From NCBI GenBank assembly GCA_951813085.1, contig OX638348.1, positions 3,357,627 to 3,421,626 on the forward strand: a stretch of 64,000 nt of DNA, in the 5' to 3' direction. Under the pieces are notes generated by a model that saw nothing but the letters and a program-made list of their open reading frames with translations, did no database searches and had not been told where the DNA came from. This stretch comes from an uncultured Opitutaceae bacterium (GTDB lineage Bacteria > Verrucomicrobiota > Verrucomicrobiia > Opitutales > Opitutaceae). The translations under genes were made by a program, and so were the position numbers. This document shows positions 55,995-63,290 of the stretch, in pieces. The stretch's first letter is position 1, and the number at the start of each line of letters is the position of its first letter.

Positions 55995-56079
55995 TGGTGC
56001 CCAGGGCGAGAGTCGAACTCGCACACCTCTCGGCACTAGAGCCTAAATCTAGCGTGTCTACCAATTCCACCACCTGGGC
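55995..56079 (-). tRNA. tRNA-Leu(UAG)
   Basis: On the minus strand: acceptor GCCCAGG/CCTGGGC, D-arm with TGGAATTGGTAGACAC, anticodon stem CTAGA/TCTAG with loop TTTAGGC (anticodon TAG at 56043-56045), a long class II variable arm (GTGCCGAGAGGTGTG), T-arm GAGTTCGACTCTC, discriminator A and encoded CCA. The size is 85 nt. Confidence 0.96.
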
Positions 56080-56149
56080 CCGAGAAATTTGAAGGGCCCA
56101 AAGAGATGCGTTTTCATATCGATGGCAAACCCTTTTTTCATATCGAATG

Positions 56150-57214
56150 CTAATTAATGCCCCGCGCGATCTCCAGCACGATAGACTCCGTTTCGATCCA
56201 TCCAATGCAACCATCAGTAATCGACCGGCCGGTATCGTGTCGCGTCCCCGCACGGAACGCTTGACTCCCCTCTTTGAGATTGCTCTCCAGCATTATCCCA
56301 GCGACTTCGCGAACGCCTTCTCCAAATAACTGCGCTACCTTGCGAGCATTGACGCCTTGCTTGCGGAAGTCCTTCTCCGAATTGGCGTGCGAGCAATCCA
56401 CCATTACGGGTCGCCTAAGCCGATCGCTCCCCAGCAATCGGGCAGCCAGACGAATCGAATCAATATCGCAGTTCGAACCCGAGCGCCCCCCTCGCAAGAA
56501 AACATGCGACATAGGGTTGCCGTCGAGGTGAGCGATACATGTTCGTCCCATATCGTCGGTGGAAAAGGCGCTATGCGGCCGGCTCGATGCCTTGATCGCG
56601 TTGACCGCTGACTGAATGTCGCCACTTAAGCTATTTTTCATACCAATAGGCATGGGAAGTCCAGCCGCTAGCTCACGATGAATTTGGCTTTCGATCGTGC
56701 GAGCTCCAATCGAACCGTAAGAAATCAAGTCCTGAAAATACGGAGCAAGCAATGGGTTGAGGAACTCGGTAGCGCAAGGCATCCCATTCTCGTTGATACA
56801 GGCCAACAGTCTGCGTGCAATCGCGAGCCCATTGAGATCTGCCCGCGCTCCTGCTAGCTCCGGATCGTACACCATTCCTTTCCATCCGGCAACGCTCCTT
56901 GGCTTCTCGAAATAGGTTCGCATGACAAGCAACGCCTCATCTCGGACGCGATCAGACAAGGCTTGCAGCCGCTCGGCATATTCCAAGGCCGCATTCGTAT
57001 CGTGAATGGAGCAGGGTCCGCATACGATCAAAACCCTACGCGTATCTCTCCCCTCCAATATCGCTTCGATCTCACCTCGAAATTTCGAAACGAAGCCCCC
57101 GGAAGTTTCACTGCGCGGTATCTCCGCTCTCAGCTTTCGAGCAGAGGGAAGCCTAGAGATGCAAGCGGTCTCTTCTTCCGAAAGAAAATTCATGGTTACT
57201 GTTTGGGAATTCAT
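56150..57214 (-). CDS. 3-deoxy-7-phosphoheptulonate (DAHP) synthase
   Basis: First enzyme of aromatic amino-acid synthesis: phosphoenolpyruvate plus erythrose-4-P to DAHP. Class I-alpha (AroF/G/H type), 354 residues. Seen: LIVCGPCSIHD (PEP site), VMRTYFEKPRSVAGWKGMVYDPE (KPR motif), TEFLNPLLAPYFQDLISYGSIGARTIESQIHRELAAGLPMPIGMKNSLSGD, SHVFLRGGRSGSNCD, and VMVDCSHANSEKD with the metal site. The start is ATG 57214: an AAGGA site lies six bases upstream, and the longer frame would translate a terminator hairpin. Upstream are an aromatic leader peptide and a terminator, so it is regulated by attenuation. No other aro or trp genes are adjacent. Confidence 0.94.
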   Translation of the reverse strand: MNSQTVTMNFLSEEETACISRLPSARKLRAEIPRSETSGGFVSKFRGEIEAILEGRDTRRVLIVCGPCSIHDTNAALEYAERLQALSDRVRDEALLVMRTYFEKPRSVAGWKGMVYDPELAGARADLNGLAIARRLLACINENGMPCATEFLNPLLAPYFQDLISYGSIGARTIESQIHRELAAGLPMPIGMKNSLSGDIQSAVNAIKASSRPHSAFSTDDMGRTCIAHLDGNPMSHVFLRGGRSGSNCDIDSIRLAARLLGSDRLRRPVMVDCSHANSEKDFRKQGVNARKVAQLFGEGVREVAGIMLESNLKEGSQAFRAGTRHDTGRSITDGCIGWIETESIVLEIARGIN

Positions 57215-57234
57215 AAGGGTCCTTTTTGAGACGC

Positions 57235-57272
57235 AAAAAGCCCTGGACTCGATTTGAGGGCCCAGGGCTTTT
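57235..57272 (-). terminator. Attenuator hairpin in the DAHP synthase leader
   Basis: On the transcribed strand AAAAGCCCTGG (57272-57262) pairs with CCAGGGCTTTT (57246-57236) around a 15-base loop, and the 3' arm runs into a T-tract (CTTTTTG). A Rho-independent terminator 20 bp before a gene start means premature termination control. The leader-peptide coding sequence contains CCAGGGGCCC (57317-57308), which repeats the 3' arm's CCAGGG and can therefore compete for the 5' arm (antiterminator). Confidence 0.85.
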
Positions 57273-57302
57273 CGCAATTAGTTTCGATTCATTCGCGTAC
57301 TA

Positions 57303-57374
57303 TCAGCGGGCCCCTGGGTCGTTCCAGAAGAAATAGAACCAAAAATTGGCGCTGTTGCTCGCAATAGTTCGCAT
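57303..57374 (-). CDS. Aromatic-rich leader peptide controlling DAHP synthase (attenuation)
   Basis: A 23-codon frame, ATG 57374 to TGA 57303, reads MRTIASNSA, then NFWFYFFWND, then PGAR. Seven of eight consecutive codons (positions 10-17) code for an aromatic residue (Phe four, Trp two, Tyr one), which no random frame would do. It is followed by the attenuator hairpin and then the DAHP synthase gene. The terminal CCA-GGG-GCC codons form the antiterminator strand: a ribosome stalled on the aromatic codons would leave it free and allow antitermination; a ribosome at the stop codon would cover it and let the terminator form. No strong ribosome site is seen before its ATG. Confidence 0.85.
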   Translation of the reverse strand: MRTIASNSANFWFYFFWNDPGAR

Positions 57375-57594
57375 TGTGACGCCAACGTAGAGGCATATCC
57401 GAGTGATTGGCAATCGCAAAGAGCCATTCATCGCCTATCAATGGATCTCCCTAGTTCTAATTGCAAAATCGCTACTAGAGGCATTCCTCCATTCAACTCC
57501 GCTTGCTCACATCTTCCCTTAAATCGGCTCAATCGCTATTTTCAACTCGCCATCAGGTCGAGCACTCGTTCTCTCGATGGGTTAGTCAGAACGT

Positions 57595-58977
57595 ATGCTG
57601 GAGAGGATATCACTGAAACTGTCGTCAACTAAGGCGATTCATATGGCGATTGCCGGGCTTTTTTTCGCTAGCCTGAGCGGATACGCTCAAAGCGCCAATC
57701 TTCCCGAGCAGTTTCCGGAAAACGTGATTTCCCCGTTAAATGAGATTCTAGATAGCGCCATGACCCAATCGAATCGGATGGAGCTGCGCAATATCGCCGA
57801 ACGTGATTTCGAAGGCCGAAGGATCGCATCGAGCGCCCCCCAAAACTTTCAAGTTGGTAGTAACGTGACCTATAGAAAGGAGCAGGACTTTGAAGACTCG
57901 AATTCGATGATAGGCGACCGGCTCTACTACTCACTTGTGCTGTCCAAGTCACTCTATCATTGGGGAGCGTTGAAAGCCGGAAAGAGGAAAGGTGAAATCA
58001 GCCTAGAAATAGAAGAGCTCAAATCTTTCGATACCTATCGTCTGCTGGCCGTAGATATTCGCAAGCAATACCTAAATATCATTTTAGCTAAGAAGGAACT
58101 CGAGATAAGCCAGCGTAAACTCGATCGGGCAAACGCCCAATTCGCCCTGGAGAGTGATCGGCTCGAAGCTGGGAACGCCTCATCCGCTCAAGTCTACAAT
58201 TTGGAAGTAGGAGTCATTGCGGCAGAATTGGATTTGCTCAGAAAAGAGAATGCCTTTGATGACAAGGTAAAGGTTCTCGGTCGGCTTGCTGGGCATGAAG
58301 CCGACCTGATCGCATCGAGCATTCCCAGCGAGATGCCAGCAATCGCGCCGCTTGGTATGGAAGAGATCGCCGGTCTCGCGCAGCAATTTGAAGAGGGAGT
58401 CGCCAATAGTCCAAGCATCCAGACCTACTCGAAATCGATGGAACTCTATGAAAGCGACCTTAAAATCGCAAATCAGCGGCGAAAGCCAAAGATCGGCCTT
58501 TCGGTTGGGCTAACGCAATTCGAACTGGACGAGCGCGGGTCCCGACGGGCCGAAGAAATCCTGTACGGAGGAGTCAATGTAAGCTGGAACATCTTCGATG
58601 GGGGCTCTACCAAAGGAAGCAAAGTCTCTGCAATGGCCCGCGTAGAGCAGATCAGAAATCAGTTCGAATACGCAAAATCCAATTACCTTTTCAACTTGGA
58701 ACGCGCCCAAAGCTTGCTCGACCTAAATGCTCGAATTCTCACGCGGGAAGAGGAGGCATTGAATCAATGGCAGACTCACTTGAGAGATATCCAAATTGAA
58801 GTGGAACAAGGGCGAAACTCCAGCGATAGCATCGACATCGCGCGACTTTCGTTAGCCAATCAAGAGTATCGTACCTACAAATCTAGAGCGGATTATTTCA
58901 ATGCGCTCGTGAATCTCTCTTCGCTTTTGGGCGTCGATCCCTATGCTCAGAAATTTATCGACTCTCGGGCCGAGTAA
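57595..58977 (+). CDS. TolC-like outer-membrane efflux protein
   Basis: A 460-residue outer-membrane factor. Signal peptide (about 1-32, AIHMAIAGLFFASLSGYAQS), then two OEP repeats of long helices: RLLAVDIRKQYLNIILAKKELEISQRKLDRANAQFALESDRLEAGNASSAQVYNLEVGVIAAELDLLRKENAF and the second NQFEYAKSNYLFNLERAQSLLDLNARILTREEEALNQWQTHLRDIQIEVEQGRNSSDSIDIARLSLANQEYRTYKSRADYFNALVNLSSLLGVDP. Barrel strands sit between (PKIGLSVGLTQFELDERG; ILYGGVNVSWNIFDGG). Forms an exit duct with a periplasmic adaptor, encoded 20 bp downstream. No inner-membrane pump gene follows. Confidence 0.9.
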   Translation: MLERISLKLSSTKAIHMAIAGLFFASLSGYAQSANLPEQFPENVISPLNEILDSAMTQSNRMELRNIAERDFEGRRIASSAPQNFQVGSNVTYRKEQDFEDSNSMIGDRLYYSLVLSKSLYHWGALKAGKRKGEISLEIEELKSFDTYRLLAVDIRKQYLNIILAKKELEISQRKLDRANAQFALESDRLEAGNASSAQVYNLEVGVIAAELDLLRKENAFDDKVKVLGRLAGHEADLIASSIPSEMPAIAPLGMEEIAGLAQQFEEGVANSPSIQTYSKSMELYESDLKIANQRRKPKIGLSVGLTQFELDERGSRRAEEILYGGVNVSWNIFDGGSTKGSKVSAMARVEQIRNQFEYAKSNYLFNLERAQSLLDLNARILTREEEALNQWQTHLRDIQIEVEQGRNSSDSIDIARLSLANQEYRTYKSRADYFNALVNLSSLLGVDPYAQKFIDSRAE

Positions 58978-58997
58978 GCCCTTGAAATACACTTAAT

Positions 58998-60110
58998 ATG
59001 AAAATAGGTACCGTATTCAAAATATTAATTCCTTTGGCAATAGTTTCATCGATAGGTTTCTATATATCCACGCAGTCCATACCAACCGTTACCGTATCGA
59101 AAGCCACTCGAGGCATCGCAGTGAACGCAGTACCAGGAACGGTTATTGTCCTTGCAGAAAAAGAAATGCTTATAAAGGGAGAATACGGAGGTAGAGTTAT
59201 CACTTCCAATATCAAGAAAGGCACCGCTGTATCGGAAAATGATATACTAATTGAATTGGATACAGGTGACATAGATCTCGAGATCGAGAAGGCCGAGATC
59301 GAAGAACGCCAGGCTAAGAGAAATACAGAGATTCGGTCTCCGTTTCAACACGTGCTGGACACCAGCAGAGACACCCTACTAGACTTGGAATTGCGCCTCG
59401 AAAAAGGTAGCGTTCGCGAATTGGACGTCACAAAAGCGCGACGAGCTGTCGAGAAAATCGAAGACGACATTGCTCGAGAAAAGCTCAGGAATGAATCAGC
59501 GCTTCAAACTCTGGAAAACACGATCAAGCGACTGAGAAGAAATAAGGAGAAAATGGTCATCACTTCCCCAATCGATGGTATAGTAACAGATATCTTCGCG
59601 CACAAGGGCGATTTGATTGGTGGCTCCGCCACAGTCGCCAAAGTAGTATCAAAAACCAGAATCGTAGAGGTTAAGGTGAGCGAGGAGCACTTCGAGGGCC
59701 TCGAAATCGGGATGCCTGCAAGAGTGGTTTTCCTAGGCATCGAATCAGACCCTTTTTACGCCAATATAGAGCAGATCATTCCTGTCGCTGATCAGAGCAC
59801 GCAACGATTCACGGTACATTTGAATGTGGAGATCGATCCAGAGCGGCTCGATCCTGGTTTAACCGGCGATGCCACTATCACGATTGACGAAAACCAAGAC
59901 GCAATTCAAGTGCCGCGGCAGGCTGTGGTGAACGACCGCATTCTCCTTGTTGAAAACGGGATAGTAGTTGAGAAAGAAATACAAACTGGATATACCAGCA
60001 TTACGATGATCGAAGTGATTGACGGCGTATCCGAGGGCGACACCGTCATCGTAGAAGACATTCACCTTTTTGAAGATGGCGACCGCGTGAAGCCGGTCAT
60101 GAAGCAATAG
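58998..60110 (+). CDS. HlyD/MFP-type periplasmic adaptor
   Basis: A 370-residue adaptor with an N-terminal membrane anchor (about 7-26, VFKILIPLAIVSSIGFYIS). Lipoyl-like half EYGGRVITSNIKKGTAVSENDILIELDTGDIDLEIEKAEI, a coiled-coil hairpin (about 95-185) and the second lipoyl half MVITSPIDGIVTDIFAHKGDLIGGSATVAKVV. The beta-barrel and membrane-proximal domains carry VKVSEEHFEGLEIGMPARVVFLGIESDPFYANIEQIIPVADQSTQRFTVHLN and IQVPRQAVVNDRILLVENGIVVEKEIQTGYTSITMIEVIDGVSEGDTVIVED. Operon with tolC-like. The partner transporter must be elsewhere, or be an ABC exporter such as the 51-54.7 kb set (speculative). Confidence 0.9.
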   Translation: MKIGTVFKILIPLAIVSSIGFYISTQSIPTVTVSKATRGIAVNAVPGTVIVLAEKEMLIKGEYGGRVITSNIKKGTAVSENDILIELDTGDIDLEIEKAEIEERQAKRNTEIRSPFQHVLDTSRDTLLDLELRLEKGSVRELDVTKARRAVEKIEDDIAREKLRNESALQTLENTIKRLRRNKEKMVITSPIDGIVTDIFAHKGDLIGGSATVAKVVSKTRIVEVKVSEEHFEGLEIGMPARVVFLGIESDPFYANIEQIIPVADQSTQRFTVHLNVEIDPERLDPGLTGDATITIDENQDAIQVPRQAVVNDRILLVENGIVVEKEIQTGYTSITMIEVIDGVSEGDTVIVEDIHLFEDGDRVKPVMKQ

Positions 60111-60131
60111 TCGCCTAGCGTTACCTGGAAT

Positions 60132-61040
60132 CTACCAAAGAGGCGCTGTATACTCCCCTCGGGCAAAAAAAAGGGCATCGATCTCGGACATGACGAATGG
60201 CATATCCTCGCGATGGGTAACCCCGAGCCAACGACTTGAGCAATCCAGTATTTTCGCCTTCGCTTCTCCCGATTGAATTAACGCGTCTACTGCGAAAGGA
60301 AGATAAAACTCAGACTGGCGCTCCGCATCGCAATTTTCGAGAAAGCGGGACAATGAGGCTTCCAAGGATTTTGAAAAGGCCGCTGGAAACCCCCAGCAAT
60401 TAAGGGATACTTTCGCATCGGCCGCCAACATCGTTTGCGCCCCGGAATCATCGATGGCCGAAATATCGCCTGATCGAGTCTTTCGCTCGATGTCCGTGTG
60501 CTCCTCCACGGAATTCAAATAAATCCCATCGCTGGAGTGACAAATTCCTCTGGATACAGATCCATTATCTGAAAGCGTATTCTCAAGCCGGTATCCCACC
60601 AGCGCGTATTCATTCTCACCGAGAGCTTCATTGCTCAAGAACGCCCCAAGAGCTTCAAAGGCGGCCTTTCCATAAAAGTCATCCGCGTTTATAACTGCAA
60701 ATGGGCCCGGTAGGACATTTCGCGCTGCATAAACCGCATGCCCCGTTCCCCAAGGTTTCTGGCGCGTTTTCGCCAGTTCAGGCAAGCAAGGTAAATCATC
60801 CGCGCGCTGGAAAGCGAACGCCACCTCGATTCGGCCCGCATAGCGATCGCGAACGACGCTAAACGCAGACTCCATCTCCTCGCGAATCACGAAGACGACC
60901 TTGTCGAAGCCGCTCTCGATCGCGTCATAAACGGAGAAATCCAGAATCCACTCCCCTTGCGGACCGACAGGCTCAATTTGCTTCAATCCGCCAAATCGAC
61001 TTCCCATTCCCGCCGCGAGTACAAGCAATGTAGGTTTCAT
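60132..61040 (-). CDS. NTP-transferase family sugar nucleotidyltransferase
   Basis: A 302-residue nucleotidyltransferase with GT-A-like fold. Start at ATG 61040 (MKPTLLVLAAGMGSRFGGLKQIEPVGPQGEWILDFSVYDAIESGFDKVVFVI), which contains the GxGxRxx...K triphosphate loop; the longer form from 61058 adds six residues. Further: KPWGTGHAVYAARNVLPGPFAVINADDFYG (metal-site Asp in NADDFYG). The family activates sugars with nucleotides (MobA/GlmU/RfbA-like); this type resembles verrucomicrobial enzymes next to sugar-phosphate genes. Substrate unknown. Convergent with the adaptor gene. Confidence 0.85.
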   Translation of the reverse strand: MKPTLLVLAAGMGSRFGGLKQIEPVGPQGEWILDFSVYDAIESGFDKVVFVIREEMESAFSVVRDRYAGRIEVAFAFQRADDLPCLPELAKTRQKPWGTGHAVYAARNVLPGPFAVINADDFYGKAAFEALGAFLSNEALGENEYALVGYRLENTLSDNGSVSRGICHSSDGIYLNSVEEHTDIERKTRSGDISAIDDSGAQTMLAADAKVSLNCWGFPAAFSKSLEASLSRFLENCDAERQSEFYLPFAVDALIQSGEAKAKILDCSSRWLGVTHREDMPFVMSEIDALFFARGEYTAPLW

Positions 61041-61153
61041 CGACTGCTTGTTTGCCATTTAGGACGCCCTTTGCAATCGATAAATCCAACACGCAGGGAT
61101 CGGGCTTGCCTCAGTCAAATGAGCCGCATACCAGTGATGCCTTGGACGCTATT

Positions 61154-61531
61154 ATGGACGCTAAGTACTTGGGAAAAACCATCAACGAACCGGTTAGCGA
61201 ACTGGACTCCTTTCCTGCACCCTCAGGGATAGGTCACGTTCTGATGACCTCGGACGAAGTCGCCAGCTCCTGCCCTATCACCGGACAGCCCGATTTCTAT
61301 ACGGTAAAGATTGAATATCGCCCCAACGCCCTTTGCATCGAGTCCAAGAGCTTGAAGCTCTATCTGTGGAACTTTGCCAAGCAACCCGTATTCGCTGAGA
61401 GAATGGCGGCAGACATCCGGGACCGAGTCGTTCAGGATATCGAGCCAATAACCTGCCGCGTAACGACGATTCAAAAGCCACGAGGCGGCATCAGCATTGA
61501 AACCGTCGCGGAATACCCCAATCCAGACTGA
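61154..61531 (+). CDS. queF: NADPH-dependent 7-cyano-7-deazaguanine reductase QueF (short type)
   Basis: Reduces preQ0 to preQ1 in queuosine synthesis. A 125-residue unimodular QueF: MDAKYLGK start, catalytic-cysteine motif SSCPITGQPDFYTVKIEY (Cys about 41, Asp about 48), and the substrate motif CIESKSLKLYLWNF. In place of the classical FHED the sequence has VFAERMA, so the usual active-site His is Ala; several QueF-like proteins of other phyla have this variant. QKPRGGISIETVAEY closes the fold. I choose ATG 61154; a TTG at 61052 would overlap the divergent gene. No preQ1-riboswitch-like structure could be made out upstream. Confidence 0.86.
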   Translation: MDAKYLGKTINEPVSELDSFPAPSGIGHVLMTSDEVASSCPITGQPDFYTVKIEYRPNALCIESKSLKLYLWNFAKQPVFAERMAADIRDRVVQDIEPITCRVTTIQKPRGGISIETVAEYPNPD

Positions 61532-61563
61532 CCTCCTCGCTTGCCTAGCGTTACCTATTTCTC

Positions 61564-62361
61564 ATGACTCTACTAGATAAGCTCGAACGAAGGTTCGGAT
61601 CTCTGCCGATCGCAAACATCGCGGCCTATATCGTCGTGGGTCAGATCGCTATTTGGCTGCTTGACGCATTTGCCCAAGGACCCGATGGAAGAAGCCCACT
61701 GCTAGGCTTGATGATCTTCGATTCCCAGCTCGTGTTGAAAGGTGAAATCTGGAGGATATTTACGTTCCCATTCATTCCCCCACCCGTTCGCAGTCCCCTG
61801 TTTCTATTCTTCGCTTGGTACATCTTCTATTTCATTACGGGAGCCCTTGAAAGCCAGTGGGGAGCCTTTCGCGTCAACGTTTACTTGTTGCTCGGAGCGG
61901 GCCTGGGAATGCTTTCCGGCCTCATTATGCCCGGATTTCCGATCACCAATTTCGTTTAGGGACAAACGGTTTTCTTGGCATTCGCCCATTTGTTTCCAAA
62001 TTTTGAATTCCGGCTCTTTTTCGTACTTCCCGTTAAAGTGAGATGGCTCGGCTGGCTAGCCTGGGCTGGGCTATTTCTTAGCTTTCTAGCGACCTCTTGG
62101 CAAAGCAAAGTATTCATCGCCGCGAGCGTATCCAACTATTTCATATTCTTTGGCAAGGATATATTGTTCAACATCAAGTCCAAGAAGCGGCTCGCTGAAA
62201 TGAAAGCGGAAAAGGCGAAGGTGGAGGCAGAGGCATTCCATACCTGTTCTGTTTGCAAGGCCACCGACAAGTCTCATCCGCAACGCGATTTTCGCTATCG
62301 CGATGACACATGCATTTGTGAAGACTGCTTAAGCCAAGAGAGAGAAAGCGCTAATTCGTAG
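61564..62361 (+). pseudogene. Rhomboid-like membrane protein with C-terminal Cys-rich tail, interrupted by TAG
   Basis: One frame of 266 codons with TAG at 61957-61959. First half: IANIAAYIVVGQIAIWLLDAF, WRIFTFPFIPPPVRSPLFLFFAWYIFYFITGALESQWGAFRVNVYLLLGAGLGMLSGLIMPGFPIT (rhomboid/DUF1751-like layout, WR-x-x-TFPF motif). Second half continues directly: VFLAFAHLFPNFEFRLFFVLPVKVRWLGWLAWAG with more helices and a cytoplasmic tail CSVCKATDKSHPQRDFRYRDDTCICEDC, a four-Cys/His zinc-binding candidate. No GxSG serine was seen, so it is probably a non-proteolytic rhomboid relative. The single amber codon is the only defect. Confidence 0.75.
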
Positions 62362-62372
62362 AATCGAATCTC

Positions 62373-63275
62373 TCAGGGGCTTGCCTTGCGCCCAAGCGCA
62401 TCGCCCATTTTTGAATACACTTCTATCGATTGATTAGAATACTCGACAAGATCGCTAGAAAACGCCATGGCCCCTTTCTTGAAAAGAGTCGCCACGCACG
62501 ATCCTCCGAAGGCGAAATAGCCCAGCTCATCGCCCTTAGCTAGTTCGTCGCCCATTGCTCGGATCATGTGTATTCGCCCAACGCACGTCGCTCCAATCGC
62601 GACAAACGCGACTTTACCCACATCGCTTGAATCAATCAGCGACAGCGCGCGCTTGTTCTCCCAGAGATAATTCAAGCGACGCCGCAAGGCGATCGGACTC
62701 ACGCTGAACAAGTCCCCTCCAATATCTCTCTGCTCTACGATGCTTCCCGATACTGGAGAATGAAATCGGTGATAGTCGACGGGGCACAAACGGGAAATCA
62801 ATAGGGAGCCTTCCTCGAATTCGGAGGCCAGCGACTCGCTGCCCAGGAAGGTCTTTAGATCGAATTGCTGCCCTTTGACATAGAATCGATCTACTTGAGA
62901 CAGATTGGAAATCGCTAGATGGCGGCCATCTGCTGGAAAGCTCAATGCACTTTTATCCGATTCGACAGGTCGAGCCGTAGGTTTCAGTCTTCTGTAGAAA
63001 AACTCGTTAAACGAACCGAATGAATCAGCGGCATCTTGGCACTCGTCCATATCGATTCCGTACTTTCCAATAAATGGAGCCACAAGCTTCCGGCTCTTCG
63101 GACCGTCCATTCGCCAACCGTACCAATTGCTGAATAGGGACCGTTTAACGAGAGCGTTCAAGGCAAGACGGCCCAGCGGATTTTCGTAAGTCCAACGCAA
63201 ATACGACTCTCCATAGATCACCTCGGATTCGATAGACCGAGTGTAGCGATTGTAGTATTTTATTGATTCCGCCAA
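62373..63275 (-). CDS. psd: Phosphatidylserine decarboxylase proenzyme
   Basis: Makes phosphatidylethanolamine from phosphatidylserine at the inner membrane. The protein has 300 residues. Seen: SFNEFFYRRLKPTARPV, ALSFPADGRHLAIS (catalytic Asp), CPVDYHRFHSPVSGSIVEQRDIGG (catalytic His), VGRIHMI, and the self-cleavage site FAFGGSCVATLFKKGA. Cleavage before the Ser of GGS creates the pyruvoyl group; the residue after Ser is Cys rather than the usual Thr/Ser. Located 15 bp upstream-side of asnS on the same strand. Confidence 0.93.
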   Translation of the reverse strand: MAESIKYYNRYTRSIESEVIYGESYLRWTYENPLGRLALNALVKRSLFSNWYGWRMDGPKSRKLVAPFIGKYGIDMDECQDAADSFGSFNEFFYRRLKPTARPVESDKSALSFPADGRHLAISNLSQVDRFYVKGQQFDLKTFLGSESLASEFEEGSLLISRLCPVDYHRFHSPVSGSIVEQRDIGGDLFSVSPIALRRRLNYLWENKRALSLIDSSDVGKVAFVAIGATCVGRIHMIRAMGDELAKGDELGYFAFGGSCVATLFKKGAMAFSSDLVEYSNQSIEVYSKMGDALGRKASP

Positions 63276-63290
63276 TGTACCGACGCGTTA

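Noticed and set aside
57214..57277. Longer start of DAHP synthase at 57277
   Set aside because: It would translate the T-tailed terminator hairpin; an AAGGA site and the family N-terminus support 57214.
61059..61153. preQ1 riboswitch upstream of queF
   Set aside because: No C-rich/A-rich pseudoknot pattern of the known preQ1 classes could be drawn in this short stretch.
60113..61556. A 14-bp direct repeat GCCTAGCGTTACCT at 60113-60126 and 61543-61556 flanking the nucleotidyltransferase and queF
   Set aside because: Several exact 14-bp repeats are expected by chance in 64 kb, there are no other mobile-element features and both genes look native.
6898..62361. Stop-codon reassignment (TGA to Trp or TAG to an amino acid) to explain the interrupted genes
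   Set aside because: TAG ends the PL6, SDR, heparinase-type, tmk, holB and MipA genes, and TGA ends the kinase-coupled genes and overlaps (ATGA, GTGA) used for translational coupling in the ABC operon. Recoding would extend all of these.
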